Shown here: positions 62,696-64,000 of the stretch, piece after piece
How the letters are laid out: each line of letters opens with the position of its first letter
Numbering within the stretch: position 1 is the first letter of the stretch
Origin: UMGS1491 sp944380925
Lineage (GTDB): Bacteria > Bacillota > Clostridia > Oscillospirales > Acutalibacteraceae
DNA length: 64,000 nucleotides
NCBI GenBank assembly: GCA_944380925.1
Contig: CALWJD010000001.1
Location: forward strand, 310,001 to 374,000
Direction: 5' to 3'
The notes under the pieces: generated by a model
Databases searched by the model: none
Told to the model about the DNA's origin: nothing
What the model saw: the letters and a program-made list of their open reading frames with translations, nothing else
Translations under genes and position numbers: made by a program

Positions 62696-64000
62696 ATGGT
62701 CAAAAAAATACTGTCTTTTATATTAGGATCACTGCTGCTTGGTGAAGCATCGGTAACATGGTCTGCAAAAGCTACAACCACCCAAAGCGACAGCTCTTAC
62801 AAAATTGAAGAGCTCACTTCGCCTACAACAGAAAAAAGAACCATTCAAAGCGATGCAGAGGAACCTACCTCATCAACCACCAAAAAAGAATCCGCCGACA
62901 GCGAAATCCCTTGCGATGCTTCAGATCCGGATAAAACCAAACTTAACGAAAACAATACAGAAAATTCACGTGACAGCGAATCCGAAGAAGAAGGCGAATA
63001 TTATGAGGATGAGGAAGGCGAAGAGGAGGATGATGAGGAATTAGATGTTTTCAAGCCCGCCGGATTAGGTCTGGGCACTGCAGCGCTGACCGCAGGCTTA
63101 TTTTATGCAGCCCCATATATAAATCCAAAAATACAGGCAATAATGCGGGCAAGGAGACAACGAGCACAAAACATATTAATGGAAAGGGAAGCTGCGTATA
63201 GAGCGCAAGCTAACCGAGACAGAGGCGAAAACATAAGATTTGTCATACAAGCCTTAGCAAACAATCAAGATGCACTCGCATCACGCGTCCCGCTAAGAGC
63301 AATTGCGTGGCAACATAATAGGTGCTGGTTCTACGCTTCCATCTTGTACTTCTATCACCGCCCAACATATCACAATGCTATACTGAACTTTCCAACACTT
63401 GAAGCGCAGCGGATATTGTCAACATTAGACGATGGGGCGGCGCCTCCCGGAACACGCCAGCTCCTTGAAGCAATGATATGTTTATCTAAAGTTTTTAAAA
63501 TATTAAGAGGAACGGAGCTAGATCCGGATTATCGTAGACCGCAAGTTGTATATTTAAGCGATGCGGTTGAAGACGAGTTGATAGAAAAACTCGGAATGGT
63601 TAATCTTATCTATGACTTCCAACCACTAGACATGGGTGAAACTTTAAGTACAAATCATACACCCCAAAATGTTTGCCAAACCGTAATAGAACATCTTGTG
63701 GATGCAACCGACTTAGCTATACAAAACGATGCAAATTTGGCAAGTTTACGAAGCTGGCATTGGCAACCGCCAAATCCAATTAATCATCCGGAAGAAGAAG
63801 GCATGACTGAAACAAAAGGTCACCCGGGACATTTTTGGGTGGACGTTGCAGGAGGTAATACAATCTTCCATATTGGGGAAAGAACATGGCCCGGACAAAA
63901 TGCTATACATACTGATAATGATGTTGTAGAATTCCCTCTACGCAACCTTGTTATCCTTGAGCCAGAACCGGAGCCCGAACCAGAACCGGAGCCCGAACCA
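62696..64000 (+). CDS. Secreted putative papain-fold cysteine peptidase, USP-like Cys and His boxes (paralogue 2), 3' end outside window
   Basis: An open frame of 435 codons from ATG 62696 (GAGGGG 6 bases upstream) to the window edge, with no stop. It has a signal peptide (about 1-24), a low-complexity region turning very acidic (95-117, mostly Glu and Asp), a hydrophobic segment (121-141), then the shared core: NRCWFYASILYFYH with Cys210 and HPGHFWVDVAGGN with His379. From 199 to 300 it aligns with paralogue 1 (PLRAIxW, YHxAILxFP, LEAMIxL, PDYRRPQVV). The visible end is a Pro-Glu repeat (422-435). It has its own promoter. Function is inferred as for paralogue 1. Confidence 0.82.
   Translation, partial: MVKKILSFILGSLLLGEASVTWSAKATTTQSDSSYKIEELTSPTTEKRTIQSDAEEPTSSTTKKESADSEIPCDASDPDKTKLNENNTENSRDSESEEEGEYYEDEEGEEEDDEELDVFKPAGLGLGTAALTAGLFYAAPYINPKIQAIMRARRQRAQNILMEREAAYRAQANRDRGENIRFVIQALANNQDALASRVPLRAIAWQHNRCWFYASILYFYHRPTYHNAILNFPTLEAQRILSTLDDGAAPPGTRQLLEAMICLSKVFKILRGTELDPDYRRPQVVYLSDAVEDELIEKLGMVNLIYDFQPLDMGETLSTNHTPQNVCQTVIEHLVDATDLAIQNDANLASLRSWHWQPPNPINHPEEEGMTETKGHPGHFWVDVAGGNTIFHIGERTWPGQNAIHTDNDVVEFPLRNLVILEPEPEPEPEPEPEP
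63959..64000 (+). repeat. 18-base tandem repeat encoding Pro-Glu units
   Basis: The unit GAGCCCGAACCAGAACCG (63971-63988) starts again at 63989 and is preceded by a partial copy from 63959. It encodes alternating Glu and Pro and continues past the window edge, so copy number is unknown. Confidence 0.85.

Overview
The window is a gene-dense, AT-rich stretch of a Firmicutes chromosome, most likely Clostridia. The evidence is the hrcA-grpE-dnaK-dnaJ operon with a CIRCE operator, GdpP/RNase J, TilS-Hpt-FtsH, the sporulation pair SpoIIGA/sigma-E, a TepA-like protease, Shine-Dalgarno sites of the AGGAGG type, and consensus sigma-A promoters. About 60 protein genes are visible, mostly on the minus strand, with six tRNA genes. 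The dnaJ gene runs off the left edge and a secreted-protease-like gene runs off the right edge.

Layout. 1-4518: heat-shock operon read leftward from a sigma-A promoter and CIRCE. 4556-11726: ruvX, a frameshifted unknown gene, adhE, leuS, rsfS, yqeK. 11836-13026: an unknown 396-residue protein. 13141-17163: ftsY, rnc, plsX, trmFO. 17330-17770: a double-glycine-leader protein with a Gly-x-x-x repeat. 17858-23939: topA, dprA, an rRNA methyltransferase, a GNAT acetyltransferase, and infC-rpmI-rplT with an ATT start and an attenuator-like leader. 24157-26660: a secreted Stealth-lectin fusion and a membrane-anchored GT8 glycosyltransferase on one promoter. 26838-34175: htrA, ftsH, hpt, tilS, dnaB, tdk. 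34340-35885: a secreted DUF1796-type papain-like protein and a small secreted unknown, lying between rplI and tdk/dnaB. 35959-41122: rplI, gdpP, rnj, rnhA. 41169-42165: two related double-glycine-leader peptides. 42398-50779: a CapD-type dehydratase, upp, rpiB, tsaB, tsaE, a polar amino-acid ABC transporter and a KimA-like permease. 51010-58709: DUF3006, a ComEC-like hydrolase, FtsK/SpoIIIE, a divergent UppP, TepA, alanine dehydrogenase, Nudix. 58770-61422: tRNA-Ser, spoIIGA-sigE, then tRNA Gly-Arg-His-Gln-Lys. 61541-64000: two paralogous secreted proteins with Cys and His boxes resembling ubiquitin-specific proteases.

Most genes are housekeeping (translation, tRNA modification, replication, protein quality control, fermentation to ethanol, uptake). 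Set between conserved neighbours are short islets of one or two accessory genes, several with their own sigma-A promoter and terminator. These accessory products share an export theme: signal peptides or double-glycine leaders, papain-like protease folds, a lectin, and extracytoplasmic sugar-transferase-type domains. Together they suggest a host-associated, possibly protist- or gut-associated, spore-forming or recently spore-forming clostridium that exports proteins acting on eukaryotic or competitor targets. That lifestyle is an inference; the sequence shows only the genes. The most notable candidate system is the pair of USP-like secreted cysteine peptidases at the right edge, followed by the family of double-glycine-leader proteins with no exporter nearby.
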